Shown piece after piece: positions 43,755 to 52,572 of a stretch of DNA of 64,000 nucleotides (positions within the stretch are counted from its first letter, which is position 1; every line of letters begins with the position of its first letter). The DNA comes from Paenibacillus sp. USDA918EY (GTDB lineage Bacteria > Bacillota > Bacilli > Paenibacillales > Paenibacillaceae), in contig NZ_WTWY01000010.1 in assembly GCF_009870825.1 (NCBI RefSeq), positions 1 to 64,000 of the forward strand, given 5' to 3'. Under the pieces are notes generated by a model. That model saw only the letters and a list, made by a program, of their open reading frames with translations, searched no databases and was not told where the DNA came from. The position numbers and the translations under genes were made by a program.

Positions 43755-44087
43755 TTACAACCCGATCCCCTTCGGCAAATCCTCCTTCTTCACCTGCTCC
43801 CATTCCTGCACGTACGCTCCCTGCGCCAGCACCTTCAAATAGACCCCTTGCTTCAAATCAACGCTGGACGTAAACGTCACGTCTTTCTTTTTGCCCTCGG
43901 TGTTGTACCCGGTCAAGCTGTACTTGAATCGGCCGTCGTCCGGTTCCGAAGCTTTATTGACCTGGACGTAGACGTATTCTTTGGTTATGAACGGGTTGAA
44001 GCGATCGACGACGTCCTTGTACGAAAAAACGAAAAACGCTGCAAAAATGACGATGATAAAAGCGGCGACTGCGCCGAATTTTTTCAT
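43755..44087 (-). CDS. yxeA: YxeA-like membrane-anchored protein
   Basis: A 110-residue protein with one N-terminal membrane segment or uncleaved signal (about 5-22) and an extracytoplasmic DUF1093 domain (NPFITKEYVYVQVNKASEP, FKYSLTGYNTEGKKKDV). YxeA accompanies the YxdJKLM peptide-sensing module in Bacillus, and this gene is the last one of such a module here. Its role is unknown. The GAGGA ribosome binding site is good. Confidence 0.85.
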   Translation of the reverse strand: MKKFGAVAAFIIVIFAAFFVFSYKDVVDRFNPFITKEYVYVQVNKASEPDDGRFKYSLTGYNTEGKKKDVTFTSSVDLKQGVYLKVLAQGAYVQEWEQVKKEDLPKGIGL

Positions 44088-44150
44088 GATGGTTCCTCCT
44101 CTTTATCCCACGGATTCGATACAAAAATGGTTTTCCTAACGTTGAGCCTG

Positions 44151-46082
44151 CTAAAACATCGCGTTTTTGACGATTTTCCGGTAATAGCCGATGGTCAAAA
44201 CCGCAAACACAAAATAGATTAACGCATACAGCCCCATTGCAATGACTGAGGGTACGGTGATGTCGGACAGCACCAGGATCGAGGCCGCTTTGACGGCGAA
44301 GACGGAATGCAGGATGCCGATCAGAAGCGGGATGGCGAAAACAAACAGCTGCTTGCGCACGATGCCCTTCATGATGTCCTTCTCGTCAAAGCCGAGCTGC
44401 CGCAAGGTCTTGAAGCTTCTTTTTTCCTGCTCCGCTTCCGTCATTTGCTTGAAGTACAAAATGCTGCCCGTCGAAATGAGGAACACAAGCCCCAGAAATG
44501 CCGAGATAAACATCATGAGACCGAGCGAATGAAGCGCAGCTTCGTATTGCGAATGAAAATCGGGTTCGAAGTCGTCCTCCGACACGTATTTGGCGTAAAG
44601 GGCCGATGCCTTGGCACGCTCCGCTTTGCTCGGGACCTGGTACGTATCCAAGCGGACTTTTTCGTATCCGGGAGATCCCGGCATGCTCTTCTCAAGCTCC
44701 TGCACGGTCGCTTCCGAGGTCACCAGCTGAGCGCCGTAAACGCTGTAGTTCATGACGTATTGAATGACGAGGTCCGTCAGCCGGAGTTTTTCCGTTTCCC
44801 CATTTTTGCCTAGAACGATTTCTTTCGGAAACCCCATGCCTTCCTTGTCTTTTTTTCCTTCGAGATTCACCCGCGCATCGTACAGAACGGCCTCGCCTTT
44901 CGGCGGCACCTTCACCTTCATGCCTGCTTTCTGCAACTGCTCCGCCGGGAGAAAAAGCATCCCCTGAGCAGATTCTTCCGCTTTCCCTTTCGGATCGCTG
45001 ATCCGCCCTTTTAGCCGGACCGCTTCGACCGGTTGATAATCGAACCGGATGCCTGCCTTCTCCAGCTCCGCGCCAAACGATTTGGCGTCCTTTTCTTTAT
45101 TTTCGAACACAAAATCGTACGGCAGCGAGATACGGGTATCGCTTTCCGCCGAAAAATAAAGCGAGTAAGCCAGCGCCACCATCGTGAGCGTCATCGCCGA
45201 CAGCACCGTGATCAAAGTCAGCGAGTTGGCGTTTGCCTTCATCCGGTGCATCAGCGGTGCGAGGGACAAGCTGTTCAGCAACCCGAGATGCCCGTCTTTT
45301 CTTTTCCGGAATTGGTAAAACAGCCAGCCGATCGTCACCCGGAACAGCAAGTACGTCCCCAGAATCGTCGAAAGCAGCACCAACAGCATGTTAAAAAACA
45401 GCATGTCGTTTACCATATGCCCCGACAGATCATAACCGTAAATGATCAGCGCAATGCCAAGCAGGGCAAGGAACGCGGCCGCGATCGTTTTCGGCTTTTT
45501 GGGATGGTCGCCTTGGCGTTCCGCGTTAAACAGCTCGAGCAGCGTGCTGCGGTATACCGTGAGCGTCATCTGGACCGACGTGAATATGATCAGCGCGGCA
45601 AAAACAATCACCGTCTGCAGCGCAGCAGTGGCCGAAAAAGCGATCCCGACGATGCCTTCGAAGCCCAGCAGCTTCATCAGAATGAGCAGGAACAGCCGCG
45701 ATACGAGCGCGCCGCAGCCGATACCGAGCAGAAGGGCGCCCAAACCGAGCAGCATGTTTTCGATGATCAAAAACCGGGCCACGCCCATCTTCGACAGGCC
45801 GATCAGCTGGTACAGCCCGATTTCCTTGCTGCGCCGCTTCAGAAAGATGCTGTTGGCGTAGACGGTAAATACGGCGACGATGACGAGCAGCAAAATTCCC
45901 GCCACACGGAACGACGTCGCAAAATTCACGTCCGAGCCCATCCGCTCCACGACCGACGAATCATGCTGCAGCGTCGCAAAGACGAAGTACAAACTCATGC
46001 TGAAAATGAGCGCAAAAAAGTACAGGTAGTAATGTTTGATGTTTTTCCGAATGCTGCGGATGACCAGTTCAAATAACGTCAA
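44151..46082 (-). CDS. BceB/YxdM-like ABC permease (FtsX fold)
   Basis: A membrane subunit of a peptide-antibiotic sensing and resistance transporter, about 643 residues. It has ten predicted membrane segments in a 1+3 / 4+2-like layout and a large extracellular domain (about 300-510) between segments 7 and 8, the hallmark of BceB-type permeases that bind antimicrobial peptides or lipid-II complexes. Start TTG 46082 gives the usual MTLFEL-type N-terminus; ATG 46097 is an alternative, and both overlap the ATPase gene. It acts with the ATPase and probably presents the signal to the kinase at 47118. Confidence 0.9.
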   Translation of the reverse strand: MTLFELVIRSIRKNIKHYYLYFFALIFSMSLYFVFATLQHDSSVVERMGSDVNFATSFRVAGILLLVIVAVFTVYANSIFLKRRSKEIGLYQLIGLSKMGVARFLIIENMLLGLGALLLGIGCGALVSRLFLLILMKLLGFEGIVGIAFSATAALQTVIVFAALIIFTSVQMTLTVYRSTLLELFNAERQGDHPKKPKTIAAAFLALLGIALIIYGYDLSGHMVNDMLFFNMLLVLLSTILGTYLLFRVTIGWLFYQFRKRKDGHLGLLNSLSLAPLMHRMKANANSLTLITVLSAMTLTMVALAYSLYFSAESDTRISLPYDFVFENKEKDAKSFGAELEKAGIRFDYQPVEAVRLKGRISDPKGKAEESAQGMLFLPAEQLQKAGMKVKVPPKGEAVLYDARVNLEGKKDKEGMGFPKEIVLGKNGETEKLRLTDLVIQYVMNYSVYGAQLVTSEATVQELEKSMPGSPGYEKVRLDTYQVPSKAERAKASALYAKYVSEDDFEPDFHSQYEAALHSLGLMMFISAFLGLVFLISTGSILYFKQMTEAEQEKRSFKTLRQLGFDEKDIMKGIVRKQLFVFAIPLLIGILHSVFAVKAASILVLSDITVPSVIAMGLYALIYFVFAVLTIGYYRKIVKNAMF

Positions 46083-46854
46083 CGTTGTCCCCCCCAAGCA
46101 CGGCCTGCACGTCCATGATTTCCTTGAAGAAGGACGGTCTCGTTTTGTCGCCGCGGTACAGCTCGGAATAGATTTGTCCGTCCTTCAGGAACACGACCCG
46201 GCTGCAGTAGCTGGACGCAACGGGATCATGCGTGACCATCACGATCGTTACGGCACGTTTTTTGTTGAGGTCTTCCATCGTTCCCAGCAAAGAGGAAGCC
46301 GATTTGGAATCCAAAGCGCCCGTCGGTTCATCCGCAAAAACCATCGATGGCCGGTGGATCAAAGCGCGGGCTGCGGACGTGCGCTGTTTTTGGCCGCCCG
46401 ATATTTCATGGGGGTATTTGTTCGCCAGTTCCCGGATGCCGAGAATGTCGGCGATGATCTTGAATTCCTCTTCGGCCAGCCTTTTGTCCATTTTGCTCAG
46501 GGAAATCGGAAGCAGGATGTTTTCCTTCACGGTCAGCGTGTCAAGCAGGTTGTAATCCTGAAAAATGAACCCCAGCTTGTTCCGGCGAAACGCGGAAAGC
46601 TCCGAATCCTTCATTTTTGAAATGTCGGCGTCGTCGATCAGAATCGTTCCTTCCGTCGTGCGGTCGATCGTCGCGAGGACGTTCAGCAGGGTCGTTTTGC
46701 CGGAGCCGGAAGGCCCCATGATGCCCACGAATTCCCCTTCCATGACGCGAAGATCGATGCCTTTCAACACCTGCTGGGCGCTGCCTTTCGAGCCGTACGA
46801 TTTGCGGACGTTCTGGGCGCGCAGCACCGTTTTCTGCGAATTTATATCATTCAT
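46069..46854 (-). CDS. BceA/YxdL-like ABC ATPase
   Basis: A 261-residue ABC ATPase of the MacB/BceA class. Walker A is GPSGSGKTTLL (about 50-60), the Q loop is FIFQDYNLLDTLT, the signature is ISGGQKQRTSAARAL (a Thr replaces the usual Ala after QR), and Walker B is MVFADEPTGALDSKS. It is coupled by overlap to the permease gene. The gene is 263 bases from the kinase gene and has its own promoter and operator there. Confidence 0.93.
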   Translation of the reverse strand: MNDINSQKTVLRAQNVRKSYGSKGSAQQVLKGIDLRVMEGEFVGIMGPSGSGKTTLLNVLATIDRTTEGTILIDDADISKMKDSELSAFRRNKLGFIFQDYNLLDTLTVKENILLPISLSKMDKRLAEEEFKIIADILGIRELANKYPHEISGGQKQRTSAARALIHRPSMVFADEPTGALDSKSASSLLGTMEDLNKKRAVTIVMVTHDPVASSYCSRVVFLKDGQIYSELYRGDKTRPSFFKEIMDVQAVLGGDNVDVI

Positions 46855-46883
46855 AATGAACCTCCATGTTTTGCTGTATCCCC

Positions 46884-46913
46884 ATTGTACTTTCGTTCAC
46901 CGGGTGTTGTCGC
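46884..46913 (-). promoter_or_regulatory. Candidate promoter of the ABC transporter genes
   Basis: On the minus strand GCGACA (46913-46908) and TACAAT (46889-46884) are 18 bases apart. The -35 is weak, in keeping with activation from the inverted repeat upstream. Confidence 0.4.
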
Positions 46914-46943
46914 ACGTTTTGGATGACAAGCGGGCGGGGTTAT

Positions 46944-46959
46944 GTGACAATGTCGTCAC
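46944..46959. promoter_or_regulatory. Candidate BceR/YxdJ-type operator
   Basis: GTGAC and GTCAC form a perfect inverted repeat with 6 bases between, centred about 38 bases upstream of the -35 box of the ABC genes. BceR-like regulators bind repeats of this type ahead of their transporter operons. Confidence 0.5.
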
Positions 46960-47117
46960 GTTGAGCGCGGCTGCTTTGGGCCGCCCTTTTTCCGCAACAA
47001 TCGAACAGACCGGCCAATTCAAAAAAGCAGTCAGGAAAGCCCCGGCTGCTTGGTTGTTATCATTTATCATTATGAAAACAATCCGTCGTTCATATTCCGG
47101 CTCACGGAACGAATGCA

Positions 47118-48161
47118 TTATGTCAGCATCCCTCTCCGAACCGACTCAAAATCGTTTTTAGCCGTAAAAATCATCCGCATCGCCGTTCCTTGGTTTTGTC
47201 CGGATGATGCTCCGAGCGTAATCCCGATTTTGGACGCGACGGTTTGCGCAAGATACAGCCCGATGCCCGTCGCCGCGTTTTGGATTCTGCCGTTCCCGCC
47301 GGTGAAGCCTTTATCGAAAATGCGCGGCAGGTCATGCGCCGGAATGCCCGGCCCCTCGTCTTTGATGACCAGCATCCCATTTCCGTTCTCCGTCACGCTT
47401 GTTGCGATCCGAATGATCCCGCCCTCCGGGCTGTATTTGACGGCGTTCGTCAACAATTGCCTGATGATAAACCGGCACCATTTCCGGTCGGTAACGACCT
47501 CCGCGTCTTCGCCTTCGAATTCGACCGCGATGTTTTTTTCCATGCACCAGGAAGCGAGGTCGCGCACCTCTTCCGCGGCAAGCCGCCGAACGGACGCCGG
47601 CTCCAGCACGTAATCCGACTCGAGGAAAGGAAGGCGCGCCATATGCAGCTGCCTGTCGATCAGCAAATGGATCCGCAGCCACTCGGCTTCGATCTTTTGC
47701 ATTGCCGGATCGCTTCGATGAGCATCGATGGTGAGTTTCATCGCGGTCAGCGGCGCCTTCACTTCATGAATCCAGGACGCCGTAAAATCATTTTCGATCA
47801 GCTGCGCCTGCTTCACATCGGAAAGCTTTCGTCTGTAAAACAGATCGGCTGCACGCAGCGCCTCGCTTGTGGCTACATCCGGGAAAAAGACGGGCTCCGG
47901 CAAGGTTTCGATCCAGTCCTCAGTTATGTTTTCGCTTCGTGCCGCGAGCGCCGCCGCATATTTCGTTTCCGTTTTATAACGCCAAACCAAAAACACGGCA
48001 ACGACGAACAGAAATAAGACGTTCAAATAGATCATGGAGCTTGCGTTAACCGCAATGCCGTGATCGAGCAGAATGAGTACGTCGGTCAAACCGAGCAGCG
48101 CCAGAAACAAAAAGATCCAGCTTTTTTTATAACCAACATAACGTAAAAACACGCCAACCAT
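47118..48161 (-). CDS. BceS/YxdK-like intramembrane-sensing kinase
   Basis: A 347-residue kinase with two close membrane segments (about 15-33 and 41-60) and almost no extracellular loop, as in BceS kinases, which get their signal from the paired ABC transporter. His132 in ASWIHEVKAPL is the phospho-acceptor. The HATPase domain has LTNAVKYSPEGG, IKDEGPGIP and GIGLYLAQ. It follows the regulator gene by 9 bases on the same strand. Confidence 0.93.
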   Translation of the reverse strand: MVGVFLRYVGYKKSWIFLFLALLGLTDVLILLDHGIAVNASSMIYLNVLFLFVVAVFLVWRYKTETKYAAALAARSENITEDWIETLPEPVFFPDVATSEALRAADLFYRRKLSDVKQAQLIENDFTASWIHEVKAPLTAMKLTIDAHRSDPAMQKIEAEWLRIHLLIDRQLHMARLPFLESDYVLEPASVRRLAAEEVRDLASWCMEKNIAVEFEGEDAEVVTDRKWCRFIIRQLLTNAVKYSPEGGIIRIATSVTENGNGMLVIKDEGPGIPAHDLPRIFDKGFTGGNGRIQNAATGIGLYLAQTVASKIGITLGASSGQNQGTAMRMIFTAKNDFESVRRGMLT

Positions 48162-48170
48162 GCGCCCCCT

Positions 48171-48854
48171 TTACAACGTGACGGCCATGTAACCAAGCCC
48201 TTTTTTCGTAACGATCGCTTCTTCCAGCCCGAGCACCGCCAGCTTTTGGCGCAAGCGCGTCACATTGGCCGTGAGGGTATTGTCGTTGACGAAATGCTCG
48301 TCCTCCCACAGCTTCCGGATCAGGTCATGACGCGACACGATTTCATTGTTCGCCTGAACAAGGACGGCGAGTATGAAAAATTCGTTTTTCGTCAAATCGG
48401 CCTCCCGGCCGTCTCTGCGGATGGCGCCGCGCTTCATGTCGATCACCGCGCCGTTCCATTCGATCACGTCAGCCGCCTCTTCTCCGTAAGCGTACGTCCG
48501 GCGGAGAATCGCCTGGATTTTGGCCAGCAGCACGTCCATGTGAAAAGGCTTCTGGATGTAGTCGTCCGCGCCCATGTTCATCGCCATCACCATATCCATC
48601 GGATGATCCCGCGAAGACAGGAACAAGATCGGCACCTTCGATACGGCGCGAATTTCCCGGCACCAGTGAAAGCCGTCGTATTTCGGAAGCTGAATGTCCA
48701 AAATGACAAGATGAGGTTCAATCTGAATAAAGGAACGCATGACGTCATCAAACGAATCCGGTCCCGTGACGCGCAGAGACCATTTTTCCAACCGTTCCTT
48801 CAGAGCTTCAAAGATATGGGCATCGTCTTCGACGATAAAAATGTTCATATCCAT
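48171..48854 (-). CDS. BceR/YxdJ-like response regulator
   Basis: An OmpR-family regulator of 227 residues. The receiver has Asp53 in LVILDIQLP, and Lys in YIQKPF. The winged-helix domain (about 130-227) has LTKNEFFILAVLVQANNEIVSR, LWEDEHFVNDNTLTANVTRLR and KGLGYMA. AAGGGGA precedes the ATG. It is the first gene of the module and probably binds the repeat at 46944. Confidence 0.93.
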   Translation of the reverse strand: MDMNIFIVEDDAHIFEALKERLEKWSLRVTGPDSFDDVMRSFIQIEPHLVILDIQLPKYDGFHWCREIRAVSKVPILFLSSRDHPMDMVMAMNMGADDYIQKPFHMDVLLAKIQAILRRTYAYGEEAADVIEWNGAVIDMKRGAIRRDGREADLTKNEFFILAVLVQANNEIVSRHDLIRKLWEDEHFVNDNTLTANVTRLRQKLAVLGLEEAIVTKKGLGYMAVTL

Positions 48855-48974
48855 CGGAATACCGTCCCCTTTCGTTACATGTATTGTAAATCATAGAGGG
48901 CGTGATTTGAAATACGAGGCAAGATAAAGGACCTTTCCTTAAATAGAAAAAGGCCCTCCAACGAGGACCCTATG

Positions 48975-48992
48975 GTACAATATGGATTGTAC
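48975..48992. repeat. Inverted repeat upstream of the holin-like toxin
   Basis: GTACAAT and ATTGTAC pair across 4 bases. It overlaps a TACAAT that could be the -10 box of the toxin promoter, so it may serve as an operator. Confidence 0.35.
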
Positions 48993-49046
48993 AACATTTC
49001 GGCTATAAGGGCGGTCGGCTAGTCTCCCATACGGGAGGTGATGCCT

Positions 49047-49130
49047 ATGACAGCGTATGAAGCGATAAGCTTGATGCTTGCCTTCGGGACGTTAATCGTC
49101 GCGCTGCTTTCGTTTAATAAACGAAAATAG
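49047..49130 (+). CDS. Small holin-like toxin of a type I TA system
   Basis: A 27-residue hydrophobic peptide, MTAYEAISLMLAFGTLIVAL then LSFNKRK, with one membrane span (about 6-22) and a basic tail. It fits the putative holin-like toxin family (TxpA/Fst-like, Hol_Tox), which is membrane-active. GGGAGGTG precedes the start, and an in-frame ATG at 49041 adds two residues. The stop codon lies inside the 3' hairpin. Expression is probably held down by the antisense RNA from the right. Confidence 0.82.
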   Translation: MTAYEAISLMLAFGTLIVALLSFNKRK

Positions 49131-49240
49131 ACCGCCCTAGGTAAGGATTCGGTCTATTTTCTGAATCAAGCTTACGGCCGACCGCTCTTTTAGCGGCTGT
49201 TGTGCTGAGGGATCGTGTTCCAGCACGGTCCCTTCTTTAT
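49122..49240 (-). ncRNA. Candidate antisense antitoxin RNA
   Basis: Its promoter would be TTGAGG (49273-49268), a 17-base gap and TAAGAT (49250-49245), with start near 49239. The RNA would run left and end at the inverted repeat 49123-49161 (12-bp stem), overlapping the toxin mRNA 3' end, as in TxpA/RatA. Length is about 115 bases. It is inferred from layout only. Confidence 0.5.
49123..49161. terminator. Bidirectional hairpin at the toxin 3' end
   Basis: GAAAATAGACCG pairs perfectly with CGGTCTATTTTC across 15 bases. It overlaps the toxin stop codon. A and T runs in both arms allow it to stop transcription in both directions. Confidence 0.65.
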
Positions 49241-49243
49241 TGT
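49208..49243 (+). terminator. Second terminator after the toxin locus
   Basis: AGGGATCGTG pairs with CACGGTCCCT (one wobble), then TTCTTTATT. It would end any toxin transcript that reads through the first hairpin, and lies in the 5' part of the antisense RNA. Confidence 0.55.
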
Positions 49244-49244
49244 T

Positions 49245-49273
49245 ATCTTAGCATATGGCGAAATATACCTCAA
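49245..49273 (-). promoter_or_regulatory. Candidate antitoxin RNA promoter
   Basis: TTGAGG (49273-49268), 17 bases, then TAAGAT (49250-49245), on the minus strand. Confidence 0.45.
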
Positions 49274-49399
49274 GGTACGCTTCGCCCCGCCAAACCATTC
49301 ACCACGAACTTCACGCGGCTCCTTGCAATAACGTACTATTCCCTATCGGCTTCCGCGCTCTATAATGCAAGAAACCTACTCTTGAAGGAGCCTGAAAGC

Positions 49400-49741
49400 A
49401 TGAACACCATGTCGTTTCTGTTATACTGTACCGTAGTCACCTTTACGCCCGGGCCTTCGAATATCGTCATTTTGGCTGCCGTGAATCAAGGCGGATTCAA
49501 GCCCACCTTAAAGTATATTGCCGGAGCCTCTCTGGCTTTTGTTCTGCTGATCGTCGCTTCGGTGACGGTAAACCGGGAATTGCTCGACGGCAATCCGGTA
49601 TGGCTTGCAGGGCTCAGGCTTGCCGGAAGCATCTTCATCCTGTATCTGGCCTATAAGATCCTTCAAATGGATGTGTCCCAATCTGCAGCGAAGCAGGCCA
49701 TATCGTTTATGTCCGGGTTTTGCACGCAGCCAAAGAAATGA
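49400..49741 (+). pseudogene. LysE/RhtB exporter, N-terminal half
   Basis: 113 residues that follow LysE-family amino-acid exporters from the start (LYCTVVTFTPGPSNIVILAAVNQGG, with the FTPGPSNI motif) through three membrane segments, then stop abruptly at KQAISFMSGFCTQPKK. Whole members have about 200 residues and six segments. ATG 49400 follows GGAG. The 3' half is lost, and the frame runs over a deletion point near 49700-49735 into AraC sequence in another frame. Confidence 0.8.
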
Positions 49742-50034
49742 TGCGCAGCGACCTGCAGCACGTGCTTCGTCTGGATGAGATCAGCCTCTCCTTCGGGATG
49801 TCCAAATACCAATTCATCCGTGCTTTTAAAGCCAACACCGGCATCTCGCCCTACCAGTATTTCGTCAACTGCCGGTTAGAGCAGGCAAAGCAAATCATCG
49901 AACAGCAAAAGGACGTTTATCTGGCCGTAAGCAGCTGCGGTTTTGTGGACCTGGCCCATCTGAACCGGCATTTTAAACAGATGTACGGCACGACGGCTTT
50001 CGAATATTTGTCCTATGTCGAAGGTAAAATGTAA
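49720..50034 (+). pseudogene. AraC-family regulator, C-terminal half
   Basis: About 100 residues matching only the two helix-turn-helix units of AraC proteins (LDEISLSFGMSKYQFIRAFK, YLAVSSCGFVDLAHLNRHFKQMYGTTAFEYL). The N-terminal effector domain (typically 170 or more residues) is missing. LysE and AraC genes are often neighbours, so one deletion from the middle of lysE to the middle of araC explains both truncations. Confidence 0.78.
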
Positions 50035-50100
50035 CCGATCATTCCGCTTGGCTCTTCGACCTGTATCCGAAAAGGATGGCAGGCTGGAGAGCCTTTTCAT

Positions 50101-50865
50101 TCATTCGGATATCAACTGCTTCTTGTCCAAATCCAGCCGGTATTGTATTTTCCCGATCGGGTCGCCGCCCGCTCCAGCAGGCGGATACACGACCAATTTG
50201 TCGTTTTCAACATGAGGAAACGGATTGATTTCGGAATAAACCAGCGTATGGAACACATGCCCATTGCTAACGATTTGCAGAGGAAAAGCCTTGCCGCTGC
50301 GTTGATCGACCGCAAACAAATATCCTTCCACCCCATGACCCGTTTTGTACTGCGGGGTAAGAACGTAAACATCCGCTTCTTTGAAACGAACCCTCTCGAA
50401 AGACAGCTTTTCGTCATCGGGCCGGGCAAACATCAATGCGGGCAGCTCCAGCAATACCCGGTTTTCTTTTCCCTGCCGATAAATAACGGAATAATCGCTT
50501 TGAAACGTTTTGTCGCCTTCCCGTCCGTAGTTGCTCGACACGACCAGATGCCCGAGCTCCTCCCACCCGTTCGAAATCATCACTAACGTTCCTTGCTCCG
50601 TGACCGTCTCGGCACGAACGGATGGAGTATCTTTCACCGAGTCGAGTTCGGTGGAAGCCGTAAGAATCGATTTCGGAAACTGGCTGGCGAGCTTGCTTGG
50701 GGTTTCCGCCCCGGATGAAACTTCGTCTTTTTCAATGGCTTGATCGGCGGGATTCGACGCGGAAAGACCCGTGGAGCGATTAAGCTCAACCGCCGCCTGA
50801 GGCGTGCAGCCTATTAACAGGCCAAACCATAAAAGAGATGCAGAAAATAAAACCTTCGTGTTCAT
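50101..50865 (-). CDS. Hypothetical lipoprotein
   Basis: A 254-residue exported lipoprotein: signal peptide with lipobox LIGC (Cys19), a low-complexity acidic/Ser linker (30-60), and a compact beta-rich domain (from about 75; VMISNGWEELGHLVVSSN, KADVYVLTP region). ATG 50865 follows GGGAG. I do not recognise a family. It is not linked to its neighbours. Confidence 0.65.
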   Translation of the reverse strand: MNTKVLFSASLLWFGLLIGCTPQAAVELNRSTGLSASNPADQAIEKDEVSSGAETPSKLASQFPKSILTASTELDSVKDTPSVRAETVTEQGTLVMISNGWEELGHLVVSSNYGREGDKTFQSDYSVIYRQGKENRVLLELPALMFARPDDEKLSFERVRFKEADVYVLTPQYKTGHGVEGYLFAVDQRSGKAFPLQIVSNGHVFHTLVYSEINPFPHVENDKLVVYPPAGAGGDPIGKIQYRLDLDKKQLISE

Positions 50866-50968
50866 ATGAATTCTCCCGTTTTCGCTTACCATGCGTTTCC
50901 TTCATTGTACACGCCGATTCCATCCAAAAAGTTTATAAAATGTATTTCATTGTTTAAATTTCCGTCAT

Positions 50969-51844
50969 CTAAGTTCTGAGCGCATACAACCCCGAAATAA
51001 CCCGGTCGAGCCTCTCTTTAACCAGAATCGCCTCCGCATATCGGGCGGGAATGCCTTCATAACCGTAGTGGATACCGGCCAACCCGCCGGCGATGGCGCC
51101 GATCGTATCGGAATCGCCTCCCAAATTTGCCGCCTGCTGCACAACGCCCGCAAAATCCGGCGCATGGAGCAAAATATGCAGCACCCACCGGAAGGTATGG
51201 ACCACGTAACCGCTCGGCGGGCAATCCGGCTGCGCTTCAATCACGCCTTCGTATTCGCTTCCCGCCGCCTCGGCCAATATCGCCGCTCTTAGGTTTTCGC
51301 CCTGCAAAAGACGCTCAGCGATTCGGTTGTACAGGATACAGGCTTCCGCGCACCTTGGATCGTAATGCGTCATCCGCGACTGCATGGTTGTCACTCGCTC
51401 CATGTCCGCCGGGTCGCTGTAGGCCAGCGCCGCCGGCAGGCATCGCATGAGGGATCCGTTTCCGCCGCTTTGCCCCATATCCATATGCGCAACAAAGGCC
51501 GCTTCGAACCAGTCCCCCTCGTATTTTTCAAACACGTGGCGGATAATGTTCCCGATGTCTTTGGGCCGAGCTTCATACCAGGCCATAAAACGGCGCCCGA
51601 TGGCCTCCATCGGCTCCTTCGGATTTTCGAGAATCCCTTCCGCCACGCAAAGCGTCATCATCGTATCGTCGGTCACTTCCCCCGGTTCCAGGCTCCACAC
51701 GCCCCCGCCGATGATCTCCGTCAAATAGCCGTGTTTCGCCTCGACCTCTTTTGCGCTCATAAATTCCGTCGTTCCACCTAGCGCGTCACCTACGGCCACG
51801 CCATACAGCCCGCCCTTAATGCGATCGAATAATTGATTTTCCAT
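50969..51844 (-). CDS. ADP-ribosylglycohydrolase family protein
   Basis: A 291-residue DraG/ARH-like hydrolase that removes ADP-ribose or related groups. The metal-binding motifs are present: GDALGGTTEFM, GEVTDDTMMTL (three acids near residue 58) and GGDSDTIGAIAGGLAG (near 245). ATG 51844 follows GAGGTG. The substrate may be ADP-ribosylated protein or a free ADP-ribose derivative. It stands alone and is not next to an ADP-ribosyltransferase. Confidence 0.9.
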   Translation of the reverse strand: MENQLFDRIKGGLYGVAVGDALGGTTEFMSAKEVEAKHGYLTEIIGGGVWSLEPGEVTDDTMMTLCVAEGILENPKEPMEAIGRRFMAWYEARPKDIGNIIRHVFEKYEGDWFEAAFVAHMDMGQSGGNGSLMRCLPAALAYSDPADMERVTTMQSRMTHYDPRCAEACILYNRIAERLLQGENLRAAILAEAAGSEYEGVIEAQPDCPPSGYVVHTFRWVLHILLHAPDFAGVVQQAANLGGDSDTIGAIAGGLAGIHYGYEGIPARYAEAILVKERLDRVISGLYALRT

Positions 51845-52065
51845 CCAGGCACCTCGTTTCCTGTTGACTTGAGAAAGAACTCCCAGCAAATGCTTATTTA
51901 GCTATGATTATACCAAAACAGGCCGCTTATGTCGGAGCATGCAGTTGGGAAGCCTAGTGCAAGCTCCGGTTAATGCACGGGGGCCATACTTTTCGGAAAA
52001 TATTATAGATAAAGCAGCAACAGTTGGCATTTTTCCGACGTCTTTTAATATGGAGGTGTTTATCC

Positions 52066-52542
52066 ATGAAGATTATGGTCGTTGTTGCCATTCTTTTGAA
52101 TTTGTTCGTCTTTCAGTCCGTTAATCTGGGGCAACTTCCTTCAACAAACATAGGGATGGAATCCAAGAAAACGGATATGAAGGATTTTACGGCCCGCGTC
52201 ACCGTTCCGAAGAAACTGAAAACGGGCAAGGCGTTTGCGGTAAAAGCCGATCTTCAAGTGAACACGGAACAAACGATGACGATGATGAGCAGGGAAAACA
52301 TATTCGTATTTTTGATTAAAGATAGAAACGGAAAACAAATCAACTCTTTTGGGGTTCATGATGTAGGAAAGGTCCGGACGCTCTCCGGCAAGGAGACGAT
52401 TTCAGAGGCATACCACTATAAAATAAAGGAACCGGGCGTCTATATGATTTCAGCAGTCGCGGAATTTAAAATAGATAAAGACGGAAGCATCAAGGGCTAT
52501 AAAATAGAAGCCGATCCCCAAACGGTTGAGGTAACGGAATGA
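52066..52542 (+). CDS. Secreted hypothetical protein
   Basis: A 158-residue protein with an N-terminal signal peptide or anchor (1-20) and a single beta-sandwich-like domain (residues 35-158; VTVPKKLKTGKAFAVKADLQV opening, KEPGVYMISAVAEFKI near the end) resembling small Ig-like extracellular domains. ATG 52066 follows TGGAGGTG. Its function and family are not recognised. The following terminator is shared with the convergent uvrA gene. Confidence 0.7.
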   Translation: MKIMVVVAILLNLFVFQSVNLGQLPSTNIGMESKKTDMKDFTARVTVPKKLKTGKAFAVKADLQVNTEQTMTMMSRENIFVFLIKDRNGKQINSFGVHDVGKVRTLSGKETISEAYHYKIKEPGVYMISAVAEFKIDKDGSIKGYKIEADPQTVEVTE

Positions 52543-52572
52543 CTTTAAAAAAAAATCTTAAACAAAACGGCA

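Noticed and set aside
45033..46076. A 347-codon plus-strand open frame
   Set aside because: It is antisense to the BceB-like permease; composition is dominated by Arg, Gln and His and no start signal is seen.
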